A DNA stretch of 64,000 nt from Miltoncostaea sp963823515 (lineage in GTDB: Bacteria; Actinomycetota; Thermoleophilia; Miltoncostaeales; Miltoncostaeaceae), in contig CAWGMB010000006.1 in the NCBI GenBank assembly GCA_963823515.1, positions 248,001 to 312,000 of the forward strand, read 5' to 3'. The stretch's first letter is position 1. The number at the start of each line of letters is the position of its first letter. Below are positions 49,221 to 57,577 of this stretch, piece by piece. Below the pieces are notes generated by a model. It was not told the DNA's origin, made no database searches, and worked only from the letters and a program-made list of their open reading frames with translations. Position numbers and translations under genes: made by a program.

Positions 49221-50341
49221 CCCTCGTGCACCCGGGGGATCCGCGGACCGACCGCGCACGTCACCTCGTAGTTGATGGTGCCCCGCCAGGCGGCGACGTC
49301 CTCGGCCGTGATGCGCTCGGCGCCCTGCACACCGATCAGGGCGACCTCCTCGCCCACCCCCTCGTCGCCCTCCGGGCCGAGGTCGACTGTCAGCTGGTCC
49401 ATCGAGATCGTCCCGACGACGGGGACCCGCCGGCCTCCGGCCAGCACCTCGGCCCGGCCCGAGAGGACGCGCGCATAGCCGTCGGCGTAGCCGACCGGCA
49501 CCAGTCCGATCCGCGTGCCGCGGGCCGCCCGCCAGACCCGTCCGTAACCCACGCTCTCGCGCGAGCGCAGCGTCTTCACCGACGCCAGGTACGAGGTCCA
49601 CGCCATCGCCGGGCGCAGGTCGTGGTCGGCGGGGTCGCCGCCGAAGGGCGAGCAGCCGTAGAGCGCGATGCCGCAGCGGACCATGTCGAAGGCCGCGCCG
49701 GGCTCGCGGAGGGTGGCGGCCGAGTTCGCCGCGTGCACCGCGGCGCCGGGGAAGCGGTCGCGGATCGCGGCCGCGGCGGCCCGGAAGCGCAGGAGCTGTT
49801 CGGACATGAAGGCGGCGTTCTCGCCGGCGGTCTCGTCGGCCGTGGCGAAGTGGGTCATCAATCCGGCCACCTCGATCCCGTCGCCCGCGGCCGCCGCCGC
49901 CGCGACCAGGGCGTCCACGTCCTCGGGCCGCGCCCCGAGGCGCCCCATGCCGGTGTCGAGCTTCAGGTGCACGCGGGGTGCCCGCCCGGCGGACGCTCCC
50001 GCGGCGCGGGCGTGGCCCACGGCCTCCGGCGTCCAGACCGCGACCTCGGCGACCGCGGCGGCCGCGCGACCCCACTCGGTGCCCGTAAGGGGGCCCATGA
50101 TGAGGATCGGCGCGTCGAGCCCGCCGGCGCGCAGATCCTCGGCCTCGCTCACGGCCGCCACGGCGAGGGCCGCGGCCCCGCCCTCGATGGCCGCGTGCGC
50201 GGCGGGCACCGCGCCGTGGCCGTACCCGCCGGCCTTGACCACCGCCATCAGCCGCGCCCGCCCGGCGGCACGGGCGAGCACGCGCGCGTTGTGCCGGATC
50301 GCGCCGAGGTCGATGCGCGCGTGCGCCCGGTCGGCGCTCAC
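49217..50341 (-). CDS. alr: Alanine racemase
   Basis: Alr (374 aa) supplies D-alanine for peptidoglycan. The PLP Lys is in LMAVVKAGGYGHGAV (about residue 34) and the catalytic Tyr region is in GYADGYARVLSGRAEVL. Between them are HLKLDTGMGRLG, GLMTHFATAD and ALYGCSPFGG, all family markers. GTG 50341 overlaps the nnr stop, so it is co-translated in the reverse-strand operon. Confidence 0.93.
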   Translation of the reverse strand: MSADRAHARIDLGAIRHNARVLARAAGRARLMAVVKAGGYGHGAVPAAHAAIEGGAAALAVAAVSEAEDLRAGGLDAPILIMGPLTGTEWGRAAAAVAEVAVWTPEAVGHARAAGASAGRAPRVHLKLDTGMGRLGARPEDVDALVAAAAAAGDGIEVAGLMTHFATADETAGENAAFMSEQLLRFRAAAAAIRDRFPGAAVHAANSAATLREPGAAFDMVRCGIALYGCSPFGGDPADHDLRPAMAWTSYLASVKTLRSRESVGYGRVWRAARGTRIGLVPVGYADGYARVLSGRAEVLAGGRRVPVVGTISMDQLTVDLGPEGDEGVGEEVALIGVQGAERITAEDVAAWRGTINYEVTCAVGPRIPRVHEG

Positions 50342-51903
50342 GCCCGCGACTCGGCGAGGGCGCGGGGCAGCGCCTCGATCACGTCCGAGGCGATCGAGCC
50401 GTCGCCGCGGTCGGCGAGCTCGCCGGCGCGGGCGTGCACCGCGACGGCCGCGGCAGCGGCCGTGAGCGGCTCCATGCCCTTGGAAAGGAAGGCCGCGACC
50501 GTGCCGGTGAGCACGTCGCCGGTGCCGGCGCTCGCGAGGGCGGGCGATCCCCCGGACGCGACGACGGCCGTGCCGTCCGGACCGGCGGTGATGGTGCCCC
50601 GCCCCTTGAGCACGACCACGGCTCCCGAACGGCGTGCGAGCTCCCGCGCGCAAGCCAGGCGGTCGTCCTCCACCGCCGTGCGATCGCGGCCGAGCAGGCG
50701 TGCCGCCTCGCCGGCGTGCGGCGTCAGGACCGTCGCGTGCACACGCCCGGCCAGGCGCTCGGGCGCGTCGCCCAGGTGCCAGAGGCCGTCGGCGTCGAGC
50801 ACCACGGGCCGCTCGAGGTGGTCGAGCAACGCGAGGATCACGCCGGTCGTCGCGGGCGCGCGACCGACCCCGGGGCCGATCGCGACCGCCGAGGCCCGGC
50901 CCGCCTGCGCGAGGACCTCCTCGATCGAGTCCGCCGAGAAGTGGCCGTCCTCGTCGGCGATGGGCGCGCACATGACCTCGAGCAGGTGAGCGGCCACGGC
51001 GGCCTGCACGCCGGCCGGCGCCGCGACGACGGTCAGGCCGGCGCCGGCGCGCAGGGTGGCCCGCGCGGCCAGGCAGGCCGCGCCGGTGAGGCCGGGGGAT
51101 CCGGCCACCACGAGCACGGCGCCGGAGGCGTACTTGTCGGCGCCCGCACCCTTGCGGGGCACCGCGCGCGCCGCGCCGGCGCCCGCCAGCCATGCGGCGG
51201 GATCCAGCGCGACGGCGGAGGGGATCCCGATGTCGGCCACCTCGACGCGGCCGGCGCACCCGGCGCCCGGCGTGACGCGCAGGCCCACCATGTCGCCGTG
51301 GAAGGTCACCGTGAGGTCGGCATGGACCGCGCGGCCCTCGACGCCGCCGGTGTCCGCTGCAACGCCGGAGGGCACGTCGAGTGCGACCAGCGGGCCGACG
51401 TGGGAGGCCATCCACTCCACGGCGCCGCGCGCGGGCTCGCGCAGGGGGCCCGATGCGCCCGTCCCGAGCAGGGCGTCGACCACGAGCACAGCTGCGTCCG
51501 GAGGCGCCGCGGCGGTCTCGAGCGACTCGATGCGGATGCCGATGCTCGCGGCGATCGCAGTCATGACCGACGCGTCGGCCGTACGGGGCGCGACCGCGCC
51601 CGGGGCGAGCACCCGCACCGCCAGGCCGGCCTCGGCCAGGTGGCGCGCCACCACCATCCCGTCGCCGCCGTTGTTGCCCGACCCGACCACCACGAGCGCA
51701 TCGCGGACATCCGGGAAACCGTCGAGTATCGCCCGCGCGGCGGCCAGGCCGGCCCGCTCCATCAGGACGATCGACGGGATGGAGTGCTCCTCGCCCGACC
51801 GGCGGTCGGCCTCGCGCATGGCGCCGGCGTCGAAGAGCGGGGTGCAGCCCGGCAGGGGCGCCGGGTGACGGGAACGGGCGATGGCCACGCCGCATCTTCT
51901 CAC
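50338..51903 (-). CDS. nnr: Bifunctional NAD(P)H-hydrate epimerase / dehydratase
   Basis: The ~520-residue protein joins an N-terminal YjeF epimerase domain (READRRSGEEHSIPSIVLMERAG, VVVGSGNNGGDGMVVARHL) to a C-terminal ADP-dependent dehydratase domain (VVAGSPGLTGAACLAARATLRAGAGL, then VLTPHAGEAARLLGRDR and ASAGTGDVLTGTVAAFLSKG). It repairs hydrated nicotinamide cofactors. GTG 51888 is an alternative start with AGAAG upstream. It lies between acpS and alr, a common actinobacterial order. Confidence 0.92.
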   Translation of the reverse strand: MRRCGVAIARSRHPAPLPGCTPLFDAGAMREADRRSGEEHSIPSIVLMERAGLAAARAILDGFPDVRDALVVVGSGNNGGDGMVVARHLAEAGLAVRVLAPGAVAPRTADASVMTAIAASIGIRIESLETAAAPPDAAVLVVDALLGTGASGPLREPARGAVEWMASHVGPLVALDVPSGVAADTGGVEGRAVHADLTVTFHGDMVGLRVTPGAGCAGRVEVADIGIPSAVALDPAAWLAGAGAARAVPRKGAGADKYASGAVLVVAGSPGLTGAACLAARATLRAGAGLTVVAAPAGVQAAVAAHLLEVMCAPIADEDGHFSADSIEEVLAQAGRASAVAIGPGVGRAPATTGVILALLDHLERPVVLDADGLWHLGDAPERLAGRVHATVLTPHAGEAARLLGRDRTAVEDDRLACARELARRSGAVVVLKGRGTITAGPDGTAVVASGGSPALASAGTGDVLTGTVAAFLSKGMEPLTAAAAAVAVHARAGELADRGDGSIASDVIEALPRALAESRA

Positions 51904-51925
51904 GGCCGGGGCCCGGCCCTCCGGG

Positions 51926-52291
51926 TCAGGTCTCGGCGACGGCGAACGCGATCGCCGAGTCGCGGCCGTGCGTGAGCGAGATGTGGATGCTCCCGACCCC
52001 GAGCGACGCTCCCCGCTCGGCGTAGCGTCCGTGAAGGGCGATCGTCGGCGCGCCTCGTCCGCGGACCACCTCGACCTCCCGCCAGCGGGTCATGCCGATG
52101 CCGAGCGCCTTGCCGACGGCCTCCTTGGCGGCGAAGCGGGCGGCGAAGTGCTGGGGCGGGAACTTGCGCGACAGGCAGTAGGCGGCCTCGGCCGGAGTGA
52201 AGCAGCGCTCGGCCAGCCGCGGGCGCTTCGCCAGGGCGGCCGCGAACCGGTCGATCTCGACCACGTCCACACCGACCCCGACGATGGCCAA
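51926..52291 (-). CDS. acpS: Holo-[acyl-carrier-protein] synthase
   Basis: AcpS (121 aa) transfers phosphopantetheine from CoA to acyl carrier protein. The Mg-binding GVGVDVVEIDRF and FAARFAAKEAVGKALG motifs are intact, and the C-terminal ISLTHGRDSAIAFAV matches the family. The start is TTG 52291. The gene is 10 nt from glmS and 22 nt from nnr. Confidence 0.93.
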   Translation of the reverse strand: MAIVGVGVDVVEIDRFAAALAKRPRLAERCFTPAEAAYCLSRKFPPQHFAARFAAKEAVGKALGIGMTRWREVEVVRGRGAPTIALHGRYAERGASLGVGSIHISLTHGRDSAIAFAVAET

Positions 52292-52301
52292 CTCTCGGCC
52301 T

Positions 52302-54143
52302 CTACTCGACGGTGACGGTCTTGGCCAGGTTGCGCGGCTGGTCGACGTTCAGGCCGCGCTCGCGCGCGAGCCCGTAGGCGAAGATCTGCAGCGGGATCAC
52401 CGCCGCGATGGGCGACAGGAGGGCCTGGGTTCGCGGTGCCCACAGGACGTCGTCGGCGTGGCGCTCGATCTCCTCGTTGCCCTCGGTCGCCACGGCGATC
52501 ACCCGCGCACCGCGCGCCCGCACCTCCTGGATGTTCGACACGACCTTGTCGAAGACGTGCCCGTCGGTCGCCACCACGACCACCGGCGAGCCCTCCTCCA
52601 GCAGCGCGATCGGGCCGTGCTTCATCTCGCCGGCCGGGTAGGCCTCCGTCGGGATGTAGCTGATCTCCTTCAGCTTGAGCGCGCCCTCGAAGCACACCGG
52701 CACGCCGACGTGGCGGCCCAGGTAGAGGAAGAAGGGGCGGTCCGCATAGGTCGCCGCCGTCGCCATCACCTGCTCCGGAGCGGCGGATGCGAGGTACGCC
52801 TCGATCACGTCGGGCACCCGCCGCAGCTCGTCGGCCAGGTCGAGGGCGCCCCCCGAGGTCAGCGCCCACTTGAGGCGGCCGAGCTTCAGGGCGAGGAGCG
52901 ACAACGCCATCACCTGCGCCGTGTGCGTCTTGGTGGCCGCGACGCCGATCTCGAGGCCGGCGCGCGTGTAGAGCACCCCGTCGGCGTCCCGCGTCGCCTG
53001 GGATCCCATGATGTTGGTGAGCGCTACGACGTGGGCGCCGCGCTCGCGCGCCACCCTCATCGCGGCAAGGGTGTCGGCGGTCTCGCCGCTCTGCGTGATG
53101 CCGATGATCAGGTCGCCGGGCCCGGCCAGGCAGGTGCGGTACCGGTACTCGGAGGCGACCTCCACGTGAACCGGGACGCGCGCCCAGTCCTCGATCAGGT
53201 ACCGGCCGACGAGGCCGGCGTGGTAGGAGGTGCCGCAGGCCACGATGTGGATGCGCTCCACCCGCGCCAGGGTCGCGTCGTCGAGGCCGAGTCCCGGGAG
53301 CTCCACCGAGCCGTCGGGGCGCAGCCGGTCGCCGATCGTGTCCCAGAGTGCGGACGGCTGCTCGTGGATCTCCTTGAGCATGAAGGTCTCGTAGCCACCC
53401 TTCTCGGCGGCGTCCTCGTCCCAGTCGACCCGCTCGGCCGGGCGCGCGGGCAGCTGGCCGGCGCCGTTCCAGACGGTGTGATGGCCCGCCTCGATCACGA
53501 CGACCTCGTCGTCCTCGATGATCATCACCTCGCGGGTCTCTCGCAGGAAGGCCGGTATGGCCGAGGCCACGAACCGCTCGCCGTCGCCCACGCCCAGCAC
53601 GAGCGGGCACTCCCGGCGGGAGGCGACCAGGCGCCCCGGCTCGGAGACGTGCGCGGCCACGAAGGCGAAATGCCCGCCGAGGCGCGGCAGAACGGCCCGG
53701 ACGGCCGCGGCGATGTCGCCGTTGTACTCGCGTGCGATCAGGTGCGGGATCACCTCGGTGTCGGTGTCGGACGTGAACACCACGCCCTGGTTCTGCAGCT
53801 CCGAGCGCAGCTCGAGGTAGTTCTCGATGATCCCGTTCATCACCACCAGGACGGAGCCGTCGGAGCTGGAGTGCGGGTGGGCGTTGTCTGCGGTGACCCG
53901 GCCGTGCGTGGCCCAGCGGGTGTGGCCGATCCCCGCCGTCGCGGTGGAGCCGCCGTTCAGTCCGGCGGCGGCACGCAGCTGCGAGAGGTTGCCGACCGCG
54001 CGGACGGACTCGGCGATGCCGTCAGAGGCGTCGAGGAGCGCGAAGCCCGCCGAGTCGTATCCCCGGTACTCCAGCCGCTCCAGGCCGGTGAGGATGAGCT
54101 CGCGGCAGGGACGCCCGCCGACGTAACCGATGATTCCGCACAT
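52302..54143 (-). CDS. glmS: Glucosamine-6-phosphate synthase (isomerizing)
   Basis: GlmS (613 aa) makes glucosamine 6-phosphate from fructose 6-phosphate and glutamine. ATG 54143 places Cys directly after Met (MCGIIGYVGG), as needed for the Ntn glutaminase. LEYRGYDSAGFALL and GIGHTRWATHGRV follow, then two SIS isomerase domains (CGTSYHAGLVGRYLIEDWA, ITQSGETADTLAAMR) and the C-terminal NLAKTVTVE. GGAGGAAG precedes the start. No glmS ribozyme-like leader was recognised in the 52-nt gap to glmM. Confidence 0.96.
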   Translation of the reverse strand: MCGIIGYVGGRPCRELILTGLERLEYRGYDSAGFALLDASDGIAESVRAVGNLSQLRAAAGLNGGSTATAGIGHTRWATHGRVTADNAHPHSSSDGSVLVVMNGIIENYLELRSELQNQGVVFTSDTDTEVIPHLIAREYNGDIAAAVRAVLPRLGGHFAFVAAHVSEPGRLVASRRECPLVLGVGDGERFVASAIPAFLRETREVMIIEDDEVVVIEAGHHTVWNGAGQLPARPAERVDWDEDAAEKGGYETFMLKEIHEQPSALWDTIGDRLRPDGSVELPGLGLDDATLARVERIHIVACGTSYHAGLVGRYLIEDWARVPVHVEVASEYRYRTCLAGPGDLIIGITQSGETADTLAAMRVARERGAHVVALTNIMGSQATRDADGVLYTRAGLEIGVAATKTHTAQVMALSLLALKLGRLKWALTSGGALDLADELRRVPDVIEAYLASAAPEQVMATAATYADRPFFLYLGRHVGVPVCFEGALKLKEISYIPTEAYPAGEMKHGPIALLEEGSPVVVVATDGHVFDKVVSNIQEVRARGARVIAVATEGNEEIERHADDVLWAPRTQALLSPIAAVIPLQIFAYGLARERGLNVDQPRNLAKTVTVE

Positions 54144-54195
54144 ATCGCGCTTCCTCCAGCCGCAGGTTCCCGGGGTCGTCGGCGACCCCGGCTGC

Positions 54196-55554
54196 TCAGG
54201 GTAGCGGCCCGCCGAGCTCCCGCTCGACAACCTCGACGATCGTCTGGCACCAGCGGTCGCAGTCCTCGACCGTCGGCGCCTCGACCATCACCCGAACGAG
54301 CGGCTCGGTCCCCGACGGTCGGACGACGACCCGCCCGTCCTCGCCCAGCGCCGCCTCGCATGCGCGGACCGCCTCCCACACCGCGTCGGCGCCGGCGAGC
54401 TCCGCCTTGCGCGCCGCGCGGACGTTGACCAGCTTCTGGGGCAGCCGCTGCACGACCGCGCCGGCGGTCGCGAGGTCCTCTCCCCGCGCGACCAGCGCGC
54501 CCAGCAGGTGGAGCGCGGCGGCCACGCCGTCGCCCGAGGGGCCGTGCGCCAGGTTGATCAGATGCCCGCTCTGCTCGCCGCCCAGCACGTATCCGCCGCG
54601 GCGCATCTCCTCGAGCACGTAGCGGTCGCCCACGTCGGTCCAGCGCACCTCGATGCCGGCGGCGGCCATCGCGCGGCGGAAGCCGAGGTTGGTCATCGTC
54701 GTCGTCACCACCGCGTCACCGGCGAGGGCCCCGCGGGCGCGGAGGTCGAGCGCGCAGACGGCCAGGATCTGGTCGCCGTCCACGGGGGTTCCGGACGCGT
54801 CCACCGCGAGGGCCCGGTCCCCGTCCCCGTCGAAGGCGAGGCCGAGGTCGGCGCCGATCGCGCGGACCGTCTCCCCCACCAGGTCGAGGTGGGTCGATCC
54901 GCAGCCGTCGTTGATGTTGACGCCATCGGGCTCGGTGCCGATCAGGGTGACGCGGGCGCCGAGGCGCTCGAAGATCTCGGGGGCGGTGACCGCTGTGGCC
55001 CCGTGTGCGCAGTCGACCACCAGGGTCATGCCGGTGAGGTCCACCGCGCAGCGGCGCAACACCGACTCGATGTAGTCGCGCCGGCCCTCGTCGCTCGCGA
55101 CGATCTCACCCAGGTCGCCGCCCTCCGGGCGCTGGCCCTCGGCGCCGAGGTCGGCCTCCACGGCGGCCTCGGCGGCGTCGGCCAGCTTGAAGCCGTCGGA
55201 TCCGAACAGCTTGATGCCGTTGTCCGGGAAGGGGTTGTGCGATGCGCTGATCACCGCGCCGGCGACGGCGTCGGAGCCCGCGACCAGCTCTGCCACGGCG
55301 GGCGTGGGGATGACCCCGAGCAGCACCGCATCGACCCCGGCGCTGGAGAGACCGGCGGCCAGGGCGCCCTCGAGCATCGGGCCGCTCCGCCGGGTGTCGC
55401 GCCCGATCAGGACGCGGGACCCGTGGGGCGACCGGCCCCCGAGGGCGCGCCCGATGGCGAGCGCGAGCTCGGGGGTCAGCTCACGGTTGGCGACGCCCCT
55501 GACGCCATCGGTTCCGAAGAGCGTCCGAGACGACGGTGGGGCCGTGCCAGGCGT
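54196..55554 (-). CDS. glmM: Phosphoglucosamine mutase, non-standard or damaged start
   Basis: GlmM (~452 aa) converts glucosamine 6-phosphate to the 1-phosphate. The frame contains LFGTDGVRGVANRELTPEL (from 55521), the phosphoserine loop VISASHNPFPDNGIKLFG, the metal loop GLAFDGDGDRALAV, GEQSGHLINL and VRPSGTEPLVRVMVEA. The first ATG (55375-55377) lies inside the protein and would delete ~50 essential residues. No ATG, GTG or TTG precedes the LFGTDG motif in frame. ACG 55554, 10 nt after AGAGG, is the best candidate; the other reading is an 8-nt insertion (see findings). Confidence 0.85.
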   Translation of the reverse strand, partial: TPGTAPPSSRTLFGTDGVRGVANRELTPELALAIGRALGGRSPHGSRVLIGRDTRRSGPMLEGALAAGLSSAGVDAVLLGVIPTPAVAELVAGSDAVAGAVISASHNPFPDNGIKLFGSDGFKLADAAEAAVEADLGAEGQRPEGGDLGEIVASDEGRRDYIESVLRRCAVDLTGMTLVVDCAHGATAVTAPEIFERLGARVTLIGTEPDGVNINDGCGSTHLDLVGETVRAIGADLGLAFDGDGDRALAVDASGTPVDGDQILAVCALDLRARGALAGDAVVTTTMTNLGFRRAMAAAGIEVRWTDVGDRYVLEEMRRGGYVLGGEQSGHLINLAHGPSGDGVAAALHLLGALVARGEDLATAGAVVQRLPQKLVNVRAARKAELAGADAVWEAVRACEAALGEDGRVVVRPSGTEPLVRVMVEAPTVEDCDRWCQTIVEVVERELGGPLP

Positions 55555-55561
55555 CGGGGGA

Positions 55562-55969
55562 CTACCTCTTCGAGAACTGCGGGCGCTTGCGGGCGCCCTT
55601 GAGGCCGGCCTTCTTGCGCTCCTTGATACGGGCGTCCCGGGTCAGGAAGCCCTCGCGCTTGAGGTCGGTACGCATGCTCTCGTCGACGCTGGTGAGCGCC
55701 TTGGCGATGCCGTGACGCAGGGCTCCGGCCTGGCCGGACACCCCGCCGCCGTGCAGGAGCGCCGTGACGTCGAAGCGGCCCTCGGTGCTCGTCGTCGCGA
55801 AGGGGGCGCGCGCCAGGGTGACGAGGACGGCGCGGCCGAAGAACTCGTCGATCGGCCGGCCGTTGCAGGTCACCGTGCCGGTGCCGGGGGTCAGCGTGAC
55901 CCGGGCGACGGCGTTCTTGCGCTTGCCGGTCGCCCGGTAGCGGACGGCAGACGTTGCGTCGGTACTCAC
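55562..55969 (-). CDS. rpsI: 30S ribosomal protein S9
   Basis: S9 (135 aa) starts with an actinobacterial-type extension and then YRATGKRKNAVARVTLTPGTG. It continues through GRPIDEFFGR and ends in the basic tail KKAGLKGARKRPQFSKR, which reaches the P-site tRNA in the ribosome. GTG 55969 overlaps the rplM stop. Confidence 0.97.
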   Translation of the reverse strand: MSTDATSAVRYRATGKRKNAVARVTLTPGTGTVTCNGRPIDEFFGRAVLVTLARAPFATTSTEGRFDVTALLHGGGVSGQAGALRHGIAKALTSVDESMRTDLKREGFLTRDARIKERKKAGLKGARKRPQFSKR

Positions 55970-56418
55970 GCGGGAACCTCCGCGACTCGGGTGAGGCGCA
56001 GCGGCTCAGGCTGCTGGGCGGTGTGCGGGTGCTCGGGGCCCGCGTAGATCTTCATCTTCATCAGCTGAGCGCGGCCGACGCTGTTCTTGGGGAGCATTCC
56101 CCGGACGGCCTTGCGGAGGACCTCCTCCGGCTGGCGCGCGAGCTGCTCGCCGAGGCTCCGGCTCCTGATGCCGCCCGGGTAGCCGGAGTGGCGCCAGTAG
56201 AGCTTGTCCTTGAGCTTGTTCCCGGTGACCGCGATCTTCTCGGCGTTGACGACGATGACGAAGTCGCCGGTGTCGCAGTGCCGCGTGAACCACGCCGAGC
56301 GCTTGCCGGACAGGGTTTCCGCGATGATCGAGGCGAGGCGCCCGAGGTTCTGGCCTTCCGCGTCGACGATGTACCAGCGGCGTTCGACGGTGCCGGGCTT
56401 TGCGCTGAGTGTGCTCAC
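55966..56418 (-). CDS. rplM: 50S ribosomal protein L13
   Basis: L13 (150 aa) shows RRWYIVDAEGQNLGRLASIIAETLSGK, FVIVVNAEKIAVTGNKLKDKLYWRHSGYPGG and VRGMLPKNSVGRAQLMKMKIYAGPEHPH. GTG 56418 (behind GGAGG at ~12 nt) gives the normal length; the frame is open to 56511 with unrelated Arg-rich sequence. It heads the reverse-strand operon rplM-rpsI-glmM-glmS-acpS-nnr-alr-cca. Confidence 0.96.
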   Translation of the reverse strand: MSTLSAKPGTVERRWYIVDAEGQNLGRLASIIAETLSGKRSAWFTRHCDTGDFVIVVNAEKIAVTGNKLKDKLYWRHSGYPGGIRSRSLGEQLARQPEEVLRKAVRGMLPKNSVGRAQLMKMKIYAGPEHPHTAQQPEPLRLTRVAEVPA

Positions 56419-56592
56419 GGGCCGGAAGTGACCTCCACCTGCATGACGACGCGGCGAACGAGCGCCGCGAGAACGACCGCGGAGTCTAGGAAAGAGCGGG
56501 GGCGCCCGCAAGGCGATGTCCGCGTCCGCGCTGGACTTCGTGCTCTCTGACGGTTACAAATAGTACACCGGGTAACAGTTGAAGGGAGTCGT

Positions 56593-56610
56593 CCACCACC
56601 TCGGTGGTGG
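56593..56610 (+). promoter_or_regulatory. Hairpin just upstream of the zinc-knuckle gene
   Basis: CCACCAC-CTCG-GTGGTGG is a perfect 7-bp stem ending 10 nt before the ATG at 56621. It would lie in the 5' leader and could limit ribosome access. Confidence 0.4.
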
Positions 56611-56620
56611 CAGACGAGAG

Positions 56621-57064
56621 ATGGAAATGCGTTCGGTCAGCCGGTGCGTCGCGATCGCGGCCCACGGCAAGAGGTGTCAGCAGAGCCCCTTTCGCGGGAG
56701 CCCATACTGCTGGCACCACACCCAGAGCCGTAAGATCTGGGCCCCGAGTCGGCCGGTGGGATCGTCCTCGAGCCCCGCCTCCGCGGCGCGGGCGACCGCG
56801 CAGGCCCAGGAGCTGGTCACCGAGGCGGAGCGCCGCGCGGGCGACGATCGCCGTGTGGGCGACGATCGCCGTGTGGGCTGGTCGGCCGACGAGGCCATGG
56901 GGCGGCGGCTCGTCGACGCCCTCGGCCCCGAGCGCGCGGCCGAGCTCGTCGATTTCCTCGAGAGCCCGGCCGACGGGGCCTACCTCCTCGTGCGCGACGA
57001 GAGCGGCCTCCTCAGCGAGCGCAGCATCTCCGAGCGCCCCACCCGCCGCCGCCACTCCGCCTAG
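56621..57064 (+). CDS. Small Cys/His-rich protein (about 147 aa)
   Basis: ATG 56621 (or 56627) starts a protein with an N-terminal CVAIAAHGKRCQQSPFRGSPYCWHH, a C-x8-C-x10-C-x2-H pattern typical of small zinc-binding motifs in actinobacterial and phage proteins. A polar linker follows, with the tandem GDDRRVGDDRRVG. The helical end reads RLVDALGPERAAELVDFLESPADGAYLLVRDE. It is divergent from rplM. The function is unknown. Confidence 0.6.
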   Translation: MEMRSVSRCVAIAAHGKRCQQSPFRGSPYCWHHTQSRKIWAPSRPVGSSSSPASAARATAQAQELVTEAERRAGDDRRVGDDRRVGWSADEAMGRRLVDALGPERAAELVDFLESPADGAYLLVRDESGLLSERSISERPTRRRHSA

Positions 57065-57121
57065 CGGCCCGGGCCGCGTCGGGGATCCGCTCCCGGGCCG
57101 AGACGGCGATCGTGCTCATGC

Positions 57122-57157
57122 GGGTGGCGATGAGACAGACAGGCCTCTCCCATTGCC
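57122..57157. terminator. Hairpin between converging genes
   Basis: GTGGCGATG pairs with CATTGCCAC (one G-T pair) around an AGA/TCT inner pair, in the 111-bp gap between the zinc-knuckle and S4-domain genes. A GCGGCCCGGGCCGC palindrome at 57064-57077 overlaps the first stop region. Confidence 0.4.
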
Positions 57158-57175
57158 ACCCCCGGCGGGGAGTCA

Positions 57176-57577
57176 TCAGCCTCGTCGTCGCTGGGCGGAC
57201 CTCTGGGCCTCGAGCCGCCGCCTGTCCCGGCCGCTCGGCCGGCCATGCATGTCGGCGCCGGGCGCCGGCGCGAGGCGCCGTTGCTCGCGCTCGCGCTCGC
57301 GCTTCTCGCGGCTCTCGGTGGTCTCGTCGTAGAGTAGGGCGGCCACGGTGGCCGAGCCCCGGCGGTCGCCGAGGGCGCGCACGACCACGCTCATCGTCGA
57401 CTCCCCCACCGTGATCTGGAGCCGGTCCCCGACATGGACGTCGCGGGAGGGCTTGATGCGGGTGCCGTCCAGGTGGACCCGTCCGCCGGCGACGGCCTCG
57501 GTTGCGAGCGTCCGGGTCTTGAAGAACCGGGCCGCCCAGAGCCACTTGTCGATCCGCACGCGCGTCTGGTCGGTCAT
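57176..57577 (-). CDS. S4-domain RNA-binding protein (Hsp15-like)
   Basis: The 133-residue protein begins RVRIDKWLWAARFFKTRTLATEAVAGGRVHLDGTRI, the S4 fold of the Hsp15/YabO family, then DVHVGDRLQITVGE. The tail is highly charged (REKREREREQRR). Hsp15 rescues stalled 50S subunits carrying nascent chains in E. coli. ATG 57577 overlaps the citrate synthase stop (ATGA), so it is the second gene of that operon. Confidence 0.85.
   Translation of the reverse strand: MTDQTRVRIDKWLWAARFFKTRTLATEAVAGGRVHLDGTRIKPSRDVHVGDRLQITVGESTMSVVVRALGDRRGSATVAALLYDETTESREKREREREQRRLAPAPGADMHGRPSGRDRRRLEAQRSAQRRRG

Noticed and set aside
47811..50075. 754-residue form of the CCA-adding enzyme
   Set aside because: The first 285 residues are Arg-rich shadow sequence from alr; the family N-terminus fits GTG 49220.
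49217..51895. Single 892-residue protein on the minus strand
   Set aside because: Only the C-terminal 374 residues are a real protein (alanine racemase); the upstream part runs in the wrong frame through nnr, whose own frame carries all the expected motifs.
54144..54195. glmS ribozyme upstream of glmS
   Set aside because: The gap to glmM is only 52 nt, far too short for the ribozyme fold.
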